DNA of 64,000 bases, from the NCBI RefSeq assembly GCF_946480305.1, contig NZ_CAMLJQ010000011.1, positions 59,427 to 123,426 on the forward strand, in the 5' to 3' direction. The translations under genes were made by a program, and so were the position numbers. The notes beneath the pieces were generated by a model. The model was given only the letters and a program-made list of their open reading frames with translations. It did not search any database and had not been told where the DNA came from. Below, one piece after another: positions 54,574-63,664 of this stretch. This DNA is from an uncultured Caldimonas sp. GTDB taxonomy: Bacteria > Pseudomonadota > Gammaproteobacteria > Burkholderiales > Burkholderiaceae. How positions within the stretch are numbered: the stretch's first letter is position 1; every line of letters starts with the position of its first letter.

Positions 54574-57500
54574 ATGCTCGCAACATTGCGGCGCGCAAGC
54601 TCGCGCGCCGTGAGCTTTGCCATTCTCGCGGCTGTCATAACGGCTTGCGGAGGGGGCGACTCACAGACCGAATCTTCGAATGAAAGGCCATCGGCTGTCA
54701 CCGTCACCGGGGCAGATGGCGCTAGCGTCAGCTATCTTCCGCGCGCTGGTCACAGCAGGAAGACCGTCACCGTCAGAGTTTCTCGCGATGCGACCGGCGC
54801 TCCGCAGATTCCCGCTGACATGACACCGATCGGGTCCGTCTACCAGTTCTCTCCTCTGGGACTAGCGGCCCTGGGGGCGGAGGTTTCCGTCCCATTCGAC
54901 AGTCGGCGCACGAACGGCGGGCGGCCAGTTCTGCTTGTAAGCGCTCCGGGCCAACCCTGGATGGAAGTGCCTGACGCAACGATCGTCGGCAGTTCCATGG
55001 TTGCTCACGTGCCTCAACTGTCCCATGCAGTCGTTGTCACCAAGACAACATCAAGCAGGGAGCAAGAGGTCAAGCTGAGCTTCACGGCGCCGACGCCACC
55101 GCTTGCCTTGGAAATCGATCCAAGCGGAACAGCGCCGACCCTTCCGAGCCCCAACCAAGATGGACTGATCGAAGTTCGGCAGCCTACTACCGTGTCTGTT
55201 CGAGCGTCGTACTCACTGCCCGGGCAGTGCACCGGCCAGGCCACGTTGCAGTTGATCGCTGCCAACATGCGGGTCAATCCCGACGGAAGTACAACGGATT
55301 CCATGTCCGTGTTGGCGGAGAGAACGCTGACCAACCAAACCGGGAGCTTCACGGCGCAGCACGCATTCGTGCCAGGCGACAAGGGCCACACGTTTTTTGC
55401 GGCCATGCTGATGTGTACCAACCCTCCGACGCAGCCTTTGAGCTATCACGGCGGAGTCGCAGGCCCTGCCATTGATGTAGACATTCCGGCGACTACCGCC
55501 CCTCAAATTTCGCAAGGACCGGTCGATGTCTCGGTGGTCGAAGGAGATGCCGCGGCATTTCAAGTGGCGGCGACAGGCAGCAACCTGAGCTACCGCTGGG
55601 AGAGGAGCAACGACGGCGGGGCTACCTTCACTCGAATCGCTGGTAGCGCATCGATGATCAGTGTGGTTACCTCCCTCGGGGACAACGGTTCGTTGTGGCG
55701 AGCCGTTGTAAGCAACGCGGGCGGTAGCGTCACGAGTTCGGTCGCTCGCCTCAGCGTCTCGCAGAAGAGCATCGCGCCGATCGTGAATTCTGATCCGGCC
55801 TCACAGACGGTGGTCGAGGGCGAGACCGCGAGCTTTACGGTCGTAGCTACCGGGACGCCGGCTCCAAGCATCCAGTGGCAGCGCCGTGCAACCGCTTCTT
55901 CAGACCCAAATGCGGGCTGGGCCAACGTTTCGGGCGGTACCGGTGTCACTTACACCACTGGTGCTGCGGCGTTGTCGCAAACCGGTTCACAGTACCGTGC
56001 GATGGTGAGCAACAGCGCCGGTACCGCATACAGCGCTCCTGCCACGCTGACCGTGCAGCAACGAGTCGTGGCGCCTCAAGTTGTCCAGGCTCCCGAACCT
56101 TTGACTGTTCTAGTCGGACAGTTCGGTGCCTTCGCTGTCAACGCGAGCGGAACGTCTCCGCTGAGCTATCAATGGTTCAAGAACGGAACGGCGATCGTAG
56201 GAGCCAATGCGGCGGAAGTGCTGGTCTACGCTGATCCAGCCGACGTGGGCGAAACGTATGAGCTTACTGTGCAAGTCAGCAACGCTGCAGGTACCGTAAG
56301 CAGCGCTCCGGTTGCCATGACGATCGCCGAGGTGCCGGGCGCGGGTGGCGTAACGACCCCAATCGATGCGGAACTGGGCGGTGTTGCCGAGTCCGGTAGC
56401 GATGTAATAGTCGTCATCCCTCCCAATGCTCTGACCGCTGATGCAGTTGTTTCCATAAAGACGGAAGATCCGGGTACAGCAGGGCTTCCTACGGACTTCA
56501 AGCCAATCGGCGACGTGATCGATATTGGGCCTGCGAGTCTGTTCTTTGCAACTCCCGCCTCTCTCACGCTTCCGATGCCAGAAGACCTCCCCGCTGGTAC
56601 CGTGATGGCGTTGGTTGCGATCGCCCCGGAGATGGAGTCAGCGCAAAGGGTTTCGTCTACGCGTTTTGAGAAGCGGCAGGCCGCTCCAACGGTGAACGTA
56701 CGGCGGATGGCACTCGGAATGACGGGGAGCGGCGACCGGGCCGTTGCAGCTGCGGTCGACATTGGTAGTGTGGAGTGCCTGGGTGCACAGAACATGCGCG
56801 GCGGTGGCGCCGTTGTCTCGCTTGTTCGTGCGCGACGCTTCATCGCGGCAGCCGTACCCGAGTCTTCGTGTACTGGCAACGCTGGCACCCCATCAACGCG
56901 GAAGATCCCTTCGAACACTATCGTGGCGTGCCGCGAGTCCGAGTTTGCAGACGAGTCCTTAGGGCAGAACGTACTGCAGAGCCGCCACGTTCATTGCGGG
57001 AAGAACGAGGCCGAGCTGGGCCTGTTGGACGATGCGAACGGCAACTACGGAAGATTCAAGCTCGAATGGCGAGTAGGTTCGGACGGCGCGCCGAAGCTGC
57101 AGAAGACGTACCGCCTAAAACTTCGCTTGACCCAGATCGAAGCGCCGGCCACGACTCCTGCCAGTGGAACGCTACGTCTGCAAGTTCGGCCGACCATTGA
57201 ATGCTCTTCGCAGCAGTTCCCTGGCAACTGCACTCATAGCGCAGTCAGCGGCACAGTGTCAGCCGGTCAGGGCTGGAGTTCGGAGATTTCTGTGCCTGTC
57301 ACCTTTGCTTGGTCTGGCGGCAGCGAGACGTGGAACGAGTTCATCTTCAGTCAGATTCGCCTGGACTACACCTTGCCAGCTGGCGGAGAGCCGCGAACCG
57401 TCTACCTCAGCGGCATCCCGCGAATCCGTTGCGACAAGGAGCTTGCACTGAACAAGGGGCAAGGGTGCATCTATCCGGATGCTCCTGCTGTGATGGTCAT

Positions 57501-57996
57501 GTCTGTCGGGGACTCACGCGTTCGAGACGCAGCAGAGCACATCAAGGAGGCGCAAGCTGCCGGAGCTCCCGGGGGCCTCTACTTCGACGGTGCGGGGCAA
57601 GCGATCGCCAGCGAGGGCAATGCGTTGAAGCGAACGAGAATCAAGGCAGCACAGAACTCCAACCGTGACCGTTCCTGCAAGGATGCTGATTCCCTGTTCA
57701 ACACCAGGCCCATCAACGCTTCGGCATCGTGTCAGCCGGGTTCTATCAGCAACTGCCAGTGCGATGAATATCCCTTCGCGGCGACGTGGAACGGGGGGTA
57801 CTTCGCTCCGTCATCGACATCTGTGAAACGGATTCTCGGGGCTCAGAACGAATATGGAGGTAGCCTGCTGGGCAGCTTCTATCAGAGCGAGCGGGTGCTG
57901 GATCTCAGTGAGTATTCTGGCGACGATACGACCCCGTATGACTTCAGCAAGGAGCTCCGCCGGGACGGGGACAGCTTCTGGGTCCATATCGAGTAG
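54574..57996 (+). CDS. Ig-repeat lipoprotein with C-terminal NucA/NucB-type DNase domain
   Basis: A 1140-aa surface-type protein. A lipobox (VITAC, Cys25) is followed by a beta-rich, ZU5-like segment (about 40-160). Three Ig-like repeats start near residues 310, 405 and 501 (each has a VVEGD/VVEGE-type strand and a YRWERS or IQWQRR or YQWFKN strand). A second ZU5-like segment spans about 593-709. After a Cys-rich stretch, the last 175 residues carry CDEYPFAATWNGGYF (Asp1064-Glu1065), the signature of NucA/NucB extracellular deoxyribonucleases. SD AGGAGGG lies seven bases before the ATG. Two SUKH genes follow at once. The layout (export signal, repetitive stalk, C-terminal nuclease, immunity-type genes) is that of a polymorphic toxin. 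No Rhs, filamentous haemagglutinin or T6SS domain is present, so delivery would be by surface display. Confidence 0.87.
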   Translation: MLATLRRASSRAVSFAILAAVITACGGGDSQTESSNERPSAVTVTGADGASVSYLPRAGHSRKTVTVRVSRDATGAPQIPADMTPIGSVYQFSPLGLAALGAEVSVPFDSRRTNGGRPVLLVSAPGQPWMEVPDATIVGSSMVAHVPQLSHAVVVTKTTSSREQEVKLSFTAPTPPLALEIDPSGTAPTLPSPNQDGLIEVRQPTTVSVRASYSLPGQCTGQATLQLIAANMRVNPDGSTTDSMSVLAERTLTNQTGSFTAQHAFVPGDKGHTFFAAMLMCTNPPTQPLSYHGGVAGPAIDVDIPATTAPQISQGPVDVSVVEGDAAAFQVAATGSNLSYRWERSNDGGATFTRIAGSASMISVVTSLGDNGSLWRAVVSNAGGSVTSSVARLSVSQKSIAPIVNSDPASQTVVEGETASFTVVATGTPAPSIQWQRRATASSDPNAGWANVSGGTGVTYTTGAAALSQTGSQYRAMVSNSAGTAYSAPATLTVQQRVVAPQVVQAPEPLTVLVGQFGAFAVNASGTSPLSYQWFKNGTAIVGANAAEVLVYADPADVGETYELTVQVSNAAGTVSSAPVAMTIAEVPGAGGVTTPIDAELGGVAESGSDVIVVIPPNALTADAVVSIKTEDPGTAGLPTDFKPIGDVIDIGPASLFFATPASLTLPMPEDLPAGTVMALVAIAPEMESAQRVSSTRFEKRQAAPTVNVRRMALGMTGSGDRAVAAAVDIGSVECLGAQNMRGGGAVVSLVRARRFIAAAVPESSCTGNAGTPSTRKIPSNTIVACRESEFADESLGQNVLQSRHVHCGKNEAELGLLDDANGNYGRFKLEWRVGSDGAPKLQKTYRLKLRLTQIEAPATTPASGTLRLQVRPTIECSSQQFPGNCTHSAVSGTVSAGQGWSSEISVPVTFAWSGGSETWNEFIFSQIRLDYTLPAGGEPRTVYLSGIPRIRCDKELALNKGQGCIYPDAPAVMVMSVGDSRVRDAAEHIKEAQAAGAPGGLYFDGAGQAIASEGNALKRTRIKAAQNSNRDRSCKDADSLFNTRPINASASCQPGSISNCQCDEYPFAATWNGGYFAPSSTSVKRILGAQNEYGGSLLGSFYQSERVLDLSEYSGDDTTPYDFSKELRRDGDSFWVHIE

Positions 57997-58058
57997 AGGA
58001 CGTTGAACTGAGCGGCGCTGGCGCGGTCACGCGCCAGTTCCTCTTTAGGAAGAACAAG

Positions 58059-58652
58059 ATGGCCGAACCTTGGAAAGACCTTGATGAGCAGCTCAAGCTG
58101 CATTCCCCAGAACTTCATGCACGACTGAGGCCAGGGGTTTCGCCTAAGGCGATCACCAATGCAGAAGCTTCGATGGGGCTCAGCCTCCCGGAGGATCTGC
58201 GACAACTCTACTTGTGGCACGACGGATGCGTCGACGGCACTGAAGATTGGGGTGATCTTGGGCCCCCACTGTTCGAGCCGTTCTGCCACTGGTGCAGCCT
58301 TCAATTCATGGTCGAGCTTTGGCACCGCGACAAGGAGAACTTCGCGGACATGCTTGACCCGTCGCCCTATTTCTATCTCGACGAAGACGGAAGTTGGAGC
58401 GAACTCGACATCCGGCCGTGGGTTGCACCGCCCCCGCAATGGCTGTGCGTGGGCTACAGCGGGACGAGATCAAGAGCTTACGTCGACTTGTTGCCTGGGC
58501 CAAAAGGCGTAGCAGGCCAGTTGATCTACAGCGACGGTGAAGGCAGCCGCCATGTTCTTGCGCCGACCTGTTCAGCCTATCTCAGTGCGCTCGCACAGGG
58601 CATGCGGTCTGGAAAGATTAGCTATGCGCGAGGGCATTGGCGAGGCCTTTGA
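58059..58652 (+). CDS. SMI1/KNR4 (SUKH) family protein, putative immunity protein 1
   Basis: A 197-aa cytosolic protein of the SUKH superfamily. The conserved core reads ITNAEASMGLSLPEDLRQLYLWHDGC, then a strand with W...LCVGYSGTRSRAYVDLLPGP that completes the fold, and a C-terminal helix (LAPTCSAYLSALAQGMRSG). SUKH proteins are known immunity proteins for nuclease and other polymorphic toxins. It lies 62 bp after the DNase lipoprotein and 7 bp before a second SUKH gene, in the same direction. An SD-like AGGAAG lies eight bases upstream of the ATG. Confidence 0.87.
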   Translation: MAEPWKDLDEQLKLHSPELHARLRPGVSPKAITNAEASMGLSLPEDLRQLYLWHDGCVDGTEDWGDLGPPLFEPFCHWCSLQFMVELWHRDKENFADMLDPSPYFYLDEDGSWSELDIRPWVAPPPQWLCVGYSGTRSRAYVDLLPGPKGVAGQLIYSDGEGSRHVLAPTCSAYLSALAQGMRSGKISYARGHWRGL

Positions 58653-58659
58653 GGTAACA

Positions 58660-59310
58660 GTGCCTGCAGATGTGGAGATGGCGCCGGTGCAGAACGAACT
58701 GTGGACGAAGCTTGAGATCCAGTTCGCCCGGCACGCTCCCGAACTCAAAGCCTCTCTTAGTGCACCCGCGACGGAAGCTGAGCTGTTTGAGGTGGAGCGT
58801 GAGACGGGCTTGGCCCTCCCGAGCGAAGTGAGGTCGGCCTACCTGCGGCACGACGGATGTGAGCGCTCAAACGAGACTCCCCGGTACAACTTTCTGTTCG
58901 GGTCGGCCCGAGGGATGCCTTTGATGGAATCGCTCGAGCGGTGGCGGCAAGCACTGGCCTGGTACAACGAATCGGGCGGCGACGAGAACGATTACCCCAT
59001 GGACGCCTTGGATCTTGAGACGGAATCGGTAAGGCTCGGCCTGCCAAGGCCGGGATGGTTTCCGATTGCTGAGTCAAGCGCGCAGTCGGCGATCTATATT
59101 GATTTCGACCCTGGACCCAACGGTCATGTCGGGCAAATCGTCTGGCATCGTATGGGCGCCGGTGCCGGCCCCCTTGCGCCTAGCTTGGAGCAGTACCTGC
59201 GTTACTTGGTGGACGGTCTAGAGGTGGGATCGGTCTTTCTTGACCGCGGGAACCTTTGTTGGATGGATCGAAGGACCAGTCTGCCGTTCGACGCTACGCC
59301 TAGAGCTTAA
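58660..59310 (+). CDS. SMI1/KNR4 (SUKH) family protein, putative immunity protein 2
   Basis: A 216-aa second SUKH protein. It shares the core (VERETGLALPSEVRSAYLRHDGC) and the second half (WFPIAESSAQSAIYIDFDPGPNGHVGQIVWHR, then LAPSLEQYLRYLVDGLE) with its neighbour, but overall they are clearly diverged, so this is an old duplication or a second acquisition. The GTG at 58660, 7 bp after the previous stop and with GAGG five bases upstream, is preferred; in-frame ATGs at 58624 and 58678 are alternatives. It is probably co-translated with immunity gene 1. The different halves could protect against different toxin variants. Confidence 0.85.
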   Translation: MPADVEMAPVQNELWTKLEIQFARHAPELKASLSAPATEAELFEVERETGLALPSEVRSAYLRHDGCERSNETPRYNFLFGSARGMPLMESLERWRQALAWYNESGGDENDYPMDALDLETESVRLGLPRPGWFPIAESSAQSAIYIDFDPGPNGHVGQIVWHRMGAGAGPLAPSLEQYLRYLVDGLEVGSVFLDRGNLCWMDRRTSLPFDATPRA

Positions 59311-59357
59311 GAAGGAAGGCAATGTCCGACTTTCGGAGCGAACTGGTGTTGCCAAAG

Positions 59358-59804
59358 CTAGCTCTGAGGGCGTATGCCCGCGAGGCGCTTGGCAACTTCT
59401 CTCTTGCCCATCTTTCGTAGCGCAGCTATTGCCTCGAAGTGTGCGTCCTTAGGCCGTGCCCGCTCCGTCTCCCAGAGATAGATCGACTGCCCTGAAACGC
59501 CAACGAGCAGTCCGCACTCGTTTGCGCTGAGGCCGAGCCGCTTGCGCTGAGCCCGTAGACCCGCTGCACTGAATCGAAGCCGAGCAGTGCCAGGCTCAAC
59601 TGTGGCATCCGAAGTCGTTGATCGGGCGAGGAGGCGCGAAAGGCGCCGTACTTCCTGCTGAAGCGCTCGCACAGATCGCTTCAACTCCGCGATATCCGCG
59701 CGATGAGAGCTGGAGGCCTTCTTCAACGAGGTTGTTTCGTCTCGAAGTTCCTTGCGTGCTACGCGGGCGATCTCGCCCTTGAGAACGGAGGCAATGTTTG
59801 GCAT
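59358..59804 (-). CDS. XRE-type HTH protein with N-terminal coiled coil
   Basis: A 148-aa protein. The first 60 residues form a charged coiled coil (ELRDETTSLKK, then IAELKRSVRALQQEVRRLSRLL). Residues ~85-140 are an XRE-type helix-turn-helix (LRAQRKRLGLSANECGLLVGVSGQSIYLWETERARPK). The start ATG 59804 (MPNIASVLKGEI) is chosen because the family begins so; the longer frame upstream has no support. It is convergent with the SUKH genes and could be an independent regulator or a nucleoid-associated protein. Confidence 0.8.
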   Translation of the reverse strand: MPNIASVLKGEIARVARKELRDETTSLKKASSSHRADIAELKRSVRALQQEVRRLSRLLARSTTSDATVEPGTARLRFSAAGLRAQRKRLGLSANECGLLVGVSGQSIYLWETERARPKDAHFEAIAALRKMGKREVAKRLAGIRPQS

Positions 59805-60326
59805 GGCCGCAAGTGTGCAACATATTTCGCACGAGCGTTCGATCGCTGTTGTCCTGCTCGCCAAAAGTCGTGACGGTAGGCCGACGAGTCGGCGGATCGA
59901 GCGCTCGTACATTCGACCGCATGTGACTTCGCAGAATGTACGAGAGTGCGGGTTGGCTAGACCGAAGTTCAAACCGGGGGCCGTAAGCTCCGCCTCAACT
60001 TCCTGAATCTGGCGCTTGCATGAGTGCACGAACTCGGCCAGGAGCGGGCGGTCACCGGGTGAACCGAAAGCGTTCGGTCAGAGTCGCTGCTTCCGCTGAG
60101 GTGCTGTGGCAGGTGAGCCGTATGCCAAGTGGCATCTGATGGATCTTCCGGTGAATCCGAGCAGCGTCATCGCAACTGACATCAGCTATCTGCTCGGCTC
60201 TGGAAATTTGCCACGCTGCGCACGCCTCTTCGTGACTTCGCAAACATCACCCCTGCTTCTCAAACAGCGCGGTTGCCAGAGCCGTGTGCTGACAGTCTTC
60301 GGCCCAACGTCAGACAACTTGTTCTC
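59805..60326. other. 522-bp region without a supported gene
   Basis: Lies upstream of the XRE gene and of the small coupled gene at 60327. Short overlapping frames on both strands show no domain or ribosome binding site. Promoters for both directions are expected here. Confidence 0.4.
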
Positions 60327-60587
60327 ATGAAACTCCTCGGTGGCCGCATCAGGATTCCAGGCATTCACGTCTACCCCCCGGGTCACACCAGGAATCAGAG
60401 GGGCACGGGAACGGAGGTCCACTTGTTCGGCCGACCGCCAGCGCGTCCCACCGCAGCCGAAATGGAGGCGCCACGACGCACGGCGCGGCTGCCTCCCACT
60501 CACGCCCTGCCGCACATGGTGAACACGTCTCTCGCCCCGCACAGCAGGGCGGAAGACTTCAATGACTTCGAGAGCATCCACTCCTGA
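60327..60587 (+). CDS. Small basic protein coupled to a CheD/CNF-like gene
   Basis: An 86-aa protein rich in Pro, Arg and His (starting MKLLGGRIRIPGIHVYPP). I do not recognise it. Its stop overlaps the start of the next gene (TGATG at 60585-60589), which implies translational coupling and supports it as a real gene. No signal peptide is seen, and no strong ribosome binding site precedes the ATG. Confidence 0.45.
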   Translation: MKLLGGRIRIPGIHVYPPGHTRNQRGTGTEVHLFGRPPARPTAAEMEAPRRTARLPPTHALPHMVNTSLAPHSRAEDFNDFESIHS

Positions 60588-61204
60588 TGTTCGAGCCGCT
60601 GCCGGACCATCAGAACGCGCTCCGGCCGGGCGAGGTGGTCCAACTGATGGAGACCCATCCCGCCAGTTCATCGCTGGAAATCGGCTTGTTGCAGCGATTG
60701 CAGGATCCGAAGGTCACCAAGGTGATGGCGCACGAAATCAAGACGATTACCGTCCCGCCCGGTGAGCCAAAGACTCTCTTCACGTTCGGACTGGGCGGCT
60801 GCATCGCCGTGTCCATACTTTCTAAGAAGCACGACGGCACGATCAACGCAACACTGTCGCACCGTCCACCGGAAGAGCTGGATGATCAGCTTCGGGAGAT
60901 CCAGCATGAACTCGGGTGCCATCCGCCCAGAGGTCCCCGCATTGGGCGCGAAATCCTCATCCTTGCACCGGGTGGCTACAAGGAGGCCGGGGGCCATAGG
61001 GAGTTGCAGCCGGCCGTGACAGCAGAAGTTGCGGAGCTGGTGCGTATGCTCGATGCCAAGTTGCCGGGGATCACGCCGACCGTTGTCTTCTACCACCCTC
61101 GGCGATCGAACGAGCAATCGGACGCGCTCGTCGTTGATTTCCCTGCCGAGGCCGGGGATCCCGTCCGCTACAAAGGCATTCACAACGCGCCAAGTGGCCT
61201 GTGA
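60587..61204 (+). CDS. Protein with CheD/CNF-like Cys-His motif
   Basis: A 205-aa protein of unknown family. The segment FTFGLGGCIAVSIL (Cys72) followed by NATLSHRPP (His92) resembles the LGSCVAV...H motif of the CheD deamidases and the related CNF toxin fold, in which Cys and His form the catalytic dyad; the spacing (20 residues) is slightly longer than in CheD. Between residues 120 and 165 lies an ILILAPGGYKEAGG strand-loop. If the likeness holds, it would deamidate protein glutamines; this is inference. It is translated by coupling from the small gene at 60327. No chemotaxis genes are near, which argues against a CheD role. Confidence 0.6.
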   Translation: MFEPLPDHQNALRPGEVVQLMETHPASSSLEIGLLQRLQDPKVTKVMAHEIKTITVPPGEPKTLFTFGLGGCIAVSILSKKHDGTINATLSHRPPEELDDQLREIQHELGCHPPRGPRIGREILILAPGGYKEAGGHRELQPAVTAEVAELVRMLDAKLPGITPTVVFYHPRRSNEQSDALVVDFPAEAGDPVRYKGIHNAPSGL

Positions 61205-61481
61205 CTCAACGGGAAGAGGCCGGGCGAGCGATCGTTCCCGACCCCGTGAGCTCGACGATGGTGCGCTTGCAGCGGTCTCGTTAAAGCGTTCGAGGAAACG
61301 CCTATAGGCGGACAACTGGTCGCTCGCGCAACGTCCGCTCTGCTCCCTGCGCGACGGCTGCTCGGGGTCGAAATCCGTCGGCCGTGTTCCCGTACCACTC
61401 AACCGTAGCGACTGAAAATGGCGGGTTGGCGGTGCAAGTGCTGTACCGAGGCTGGAGCTGAATTGGCATCCGTACAGCGCT

Positions 61482-61913
61482 CTACTGGCTCTCCAGGTGC
61501 CGTTTGTAGGTATGACACCAATCGAGAACGAATGTGTTCCGCTCGGCGCGGCTCATAGCAAGAAGTTGCTGCGATTCCATCGGCAACGGGCGGCTATCCA
61601 ATGGCGAGCCGAGAAGCATTTCAAGTGGTGAGAGGCCCTTCATTTCAGGATGGACTGCTGCGAGGAACGCGTAGGCATCCAGAGGACTGAGCAGCCCCAG
61701 AACCGCATGCACAAGCTCCCGCAGCTCTGGAAGGAACTGGAAGGCCGGATACAGGGTCTCCTGAGCGGACGATCCGGACTTAAAGGCGATCAACTCTCCG
61801 CGCTTCGTGCGTTCCTGCACGTCGAGGTTGGTCGTCCTCAGCAGAGCCGCCACCTCCTCGAGAGTCAGGCGGGGGGCATGACTTCCGCTATTTGGCGAGG
61901 ATGAGCTATTCAT
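61482..61913 (-). CDS. Hypothetical protein, ParS/MbcA-like
   Basis: A 143-aa protein. The N-terminal third (LTLEEVAALLRTTNLDVQERTKRGELIAF) looks like an HTH or excisionase-type fold. The C-terminal part (AFQFLPELRELVHAVLGLL, then GLSPLEMLLGSPL) resembles the MbcA/ParS antitoxin domain, which ends in a similar P-LEML stretch. No RES toxin gene is adjacent. Start ATG 61913. Confidence 0.6.
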   Translation of the reverse strand: MNSSSSPNSGSHAPRLTLEEVAALLRTTNLDVQERTKRGELIAFKSGSSAQETLYPAFQFLPELRELVHAVLGLLSPLDAYAFLAAVHPEMKGLSPLEMLLGSPLDSRPLPMESQQLLAMSRAERNTFVLDWCHTYKRHLESQ

Positions 61914-62069
61914 CTTGGTGGGACTTCCCGCGAAGCGAAGGTTGCTGAAGTAGTGGCGTCAGCTCGAAGCACGCTAGCTTTCCGCAGCTTTGCTCTGCCC
62001 ACGACGAAATCTGAATATGTGAAGGAGTTCGCACGACAGTAGTTGGGCGCCCTGGCAACATTGACAGGC

Positions 62070-62294
62070 ATGAAGGTGCCAAACGATTCGGGCGACGCGC
62101 GAGAACTGTCGCGTTCGGAATGGATAGAGCGATGCGCGCAGCGCCTTTCCGCATGCACATTCACCGTCGAGAGAGCAACTACCATGGCGCGCTCCGCGTG
62201 GTATGACTTCTATCCCCGGCTTCGTCCCGAGCAGGCTGCCGACGAGATATGTATCGCGACCGGGATTCCGCTGGCTTCACCCACAACCGAATGA
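62070..62294 (+). CDS. Small hypothetical protein, 74 aa
   Basis: Starts at ATG 62070 and reads SRSEWIERCAQRLS and later WYDFYPRLRPEQAADE, a helix-rich pattern that looks like a real soluble protein with consistent codon use. I recall similar small proteins in Burkholderiales genomes, but cannot name the family. Divergent from the gene at 61482. Confidence 0.5.
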   Translation: MKVPNDSGDARELSRSEWIERCAQRLSACTFTVERATTMARSAWYDFYPRLRPEQAADEICIATGIPLASPTTE

Positions 62295-62628
62295 CGTTGG
62301 TCCAGGACCAACTGGAGTCGGACGGAGCGTTCTCGCGCACGACGGCAAGCGCAGAAGAGCCGGGCTCGTCATCTAACGGAGGCAATGGCCGCGCGGATCT
62401 TGTCCCTTGTCGTATGCCGAGGCTGCAAGGGGGTGCCATAGACCATGTACCCCTGCGCTGACGCAAACTCGACGAGCACTCCGCAAACTCCTACCCCTTC
62501 CCCGAGCTTGCGCGATGGTTTCCTCAACGTCGTCTTCGCAGGGGACCGGCGAGTGCCGAGAAGGGGGGCCGCTCTCAGGCGCTGAGCGGCCTTGCTACGC
62601 GGGCGCCGGAATATGTGCACCGACCGCC
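62295..62628. other. 334-bp region without a supported gene
   Basis: Between the small hypothetical gene (plus) and the end of the DsbC-like gene (minus). No terminator, repeat or coding region is clear. Confidence 0.4.
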
Positions 62629-63585
62629 CTATTTGAATAGCTTCTTCAGCGCGTCGCCGAGGTTGACCTTCTGCCCTGAGCCGTCTGAAGCTTCCTCAGT
62701 GGATTGCACTGCTGCACTTGCTTCTCCCCCAGACGCGAGCCAACGTGGCGCGTCAAGGGACGTCGAGGGACGCCCCGTGGGGCCATAGGTGGCCTCGACG
62801 AACGCTGCGTCCAGCTTCGATCGGATGAGGACGCGAGTCCCGTCCTCAGCGATCAGCCTCGGCGTGCCGCTGATTCGCATTCCGGCAGCTTGCAACAAGT
62901 CTTTGATTTGCCTGTCGAGCAGCTCGGAGGTTTTCGGCTGCAGGTGGCACTTCCTCTGGGCTGGCACGGCGCGCTTCTCCCAAAAGGAGAGCCACGCCTC
63001 TCCCGGGTCCTCCGCACACCAAATGCGCGTGGCGACTTGCCAGGTTTGAGCGCCCCCCTTGTTCAACGGCTGAAGCGCTGAGGGAACCACATAGAAGGTC
63101 GTGTTGACTTGCTGGGACACGCCGCGCATGCCGTCCTCGAACGTCTTGCAGTGCGGACAGTCGACTGCGGAAAACAGCAAGATTCGTCGACCGCCTCCGT
63201 CACCGTAGGTGACCTTGACCAACCTGTCGTAGTCGATGGAATTCATGATCTCCACGCGCAGCTGTGCCGTTTCCTCAGCCGTTATCGGGCGCGGCTGGGC
63301 TCCATTTGGCGAAAGCACGTTGAACCCGCGGGAGTCCCCGAACAGCGTCCCCGCTTCGTTGGTGTAGCCAATGAATCGGCCCTGACGGTCCGTGACCGCA
63401 TAGATGCCTTTGACGGGAGTGGGAGCAGAAACGGTCGCGTCCGCAGTGACTCCGACGCTCGCTTTTGCCCGCGCCAGGTTGTTGAACAGGTTCTGGATGG
63501 CATCCTGCCCACCGGCTTGGGCGCCTAGAGACCCTAGCAGTGCGCAAGTGCCAAGGAGCGCTCTCAGTAATCGCCTTGGAATCAT
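62629..63585 (-). CDS. Periplasmic DsbC/DsbG-like thiol:disulfide isomerase
   Basis: A 318-aa protein with a Sec signal peptide (LLRALLGTCALLGSLGAQA). An N-terminal dimerisation-like part (to about residue 125) is followed by a thioredoxin fold with the CPHC active site (Cys143, Cys146, in VDCPHCKTFE) and the cis-Pro loop SGTPRLI. DsbC-type enzymes reshuffle disulfides in exported proteins. The C-terminal 50 residues after the fold are low-complexity. AGGAGG lies eight bases before the ATG at 63585. Such proteins are common in conjugation or integrative-element gene sets. A small membrane-protein gene lies 79 bp upstream on the same strand. Confidence 0.87.
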   Translation of the reverse strand: MIPRRLLRALLGTCALLGSLGAQAGGQDAIQNLFNNLARAKASVGVTADATVSAPTPVKGIYAVTDRQGRFIGYTNEAGTLFGDSRGFNVLSPNGAQPRPITAEETAQLRVEIMNSIDYDRLVKVTYGDGGGRRILLFSAVDCPHCKTFEDGMRGVSQQVNTTFYVVPSALQPLNKGGAQTWQVATRIWCAEDPGEAWLSFWEKRAVPAQRKCHLQPKTSELLDRQIKDLLQAAGMRISGTPRLIAEDGTRVLIRSKLDAAFVEATYGPTGRPSTSLDAPRWLASGGEASAAVQSTEEASDGSGQKVNLGDALKKLFK

Positions 63586-63664
63586 GTCGGTGTCCTCCTG
63601 TGTCGTTTGTGGATGGAAATTCCTGCCTGAAGAACCTGCAGGCGCTCCGGCTGGACGAGAAGAG

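Noticed and set aside
60587..61204. Calling the 205-aa protein CheD
   Set aside because: The motif resembles CheD, but Cys-His spacing differs, the rest is unlike, and no chemotaxis gene is nearby; listed as CheD/CNF-like only.
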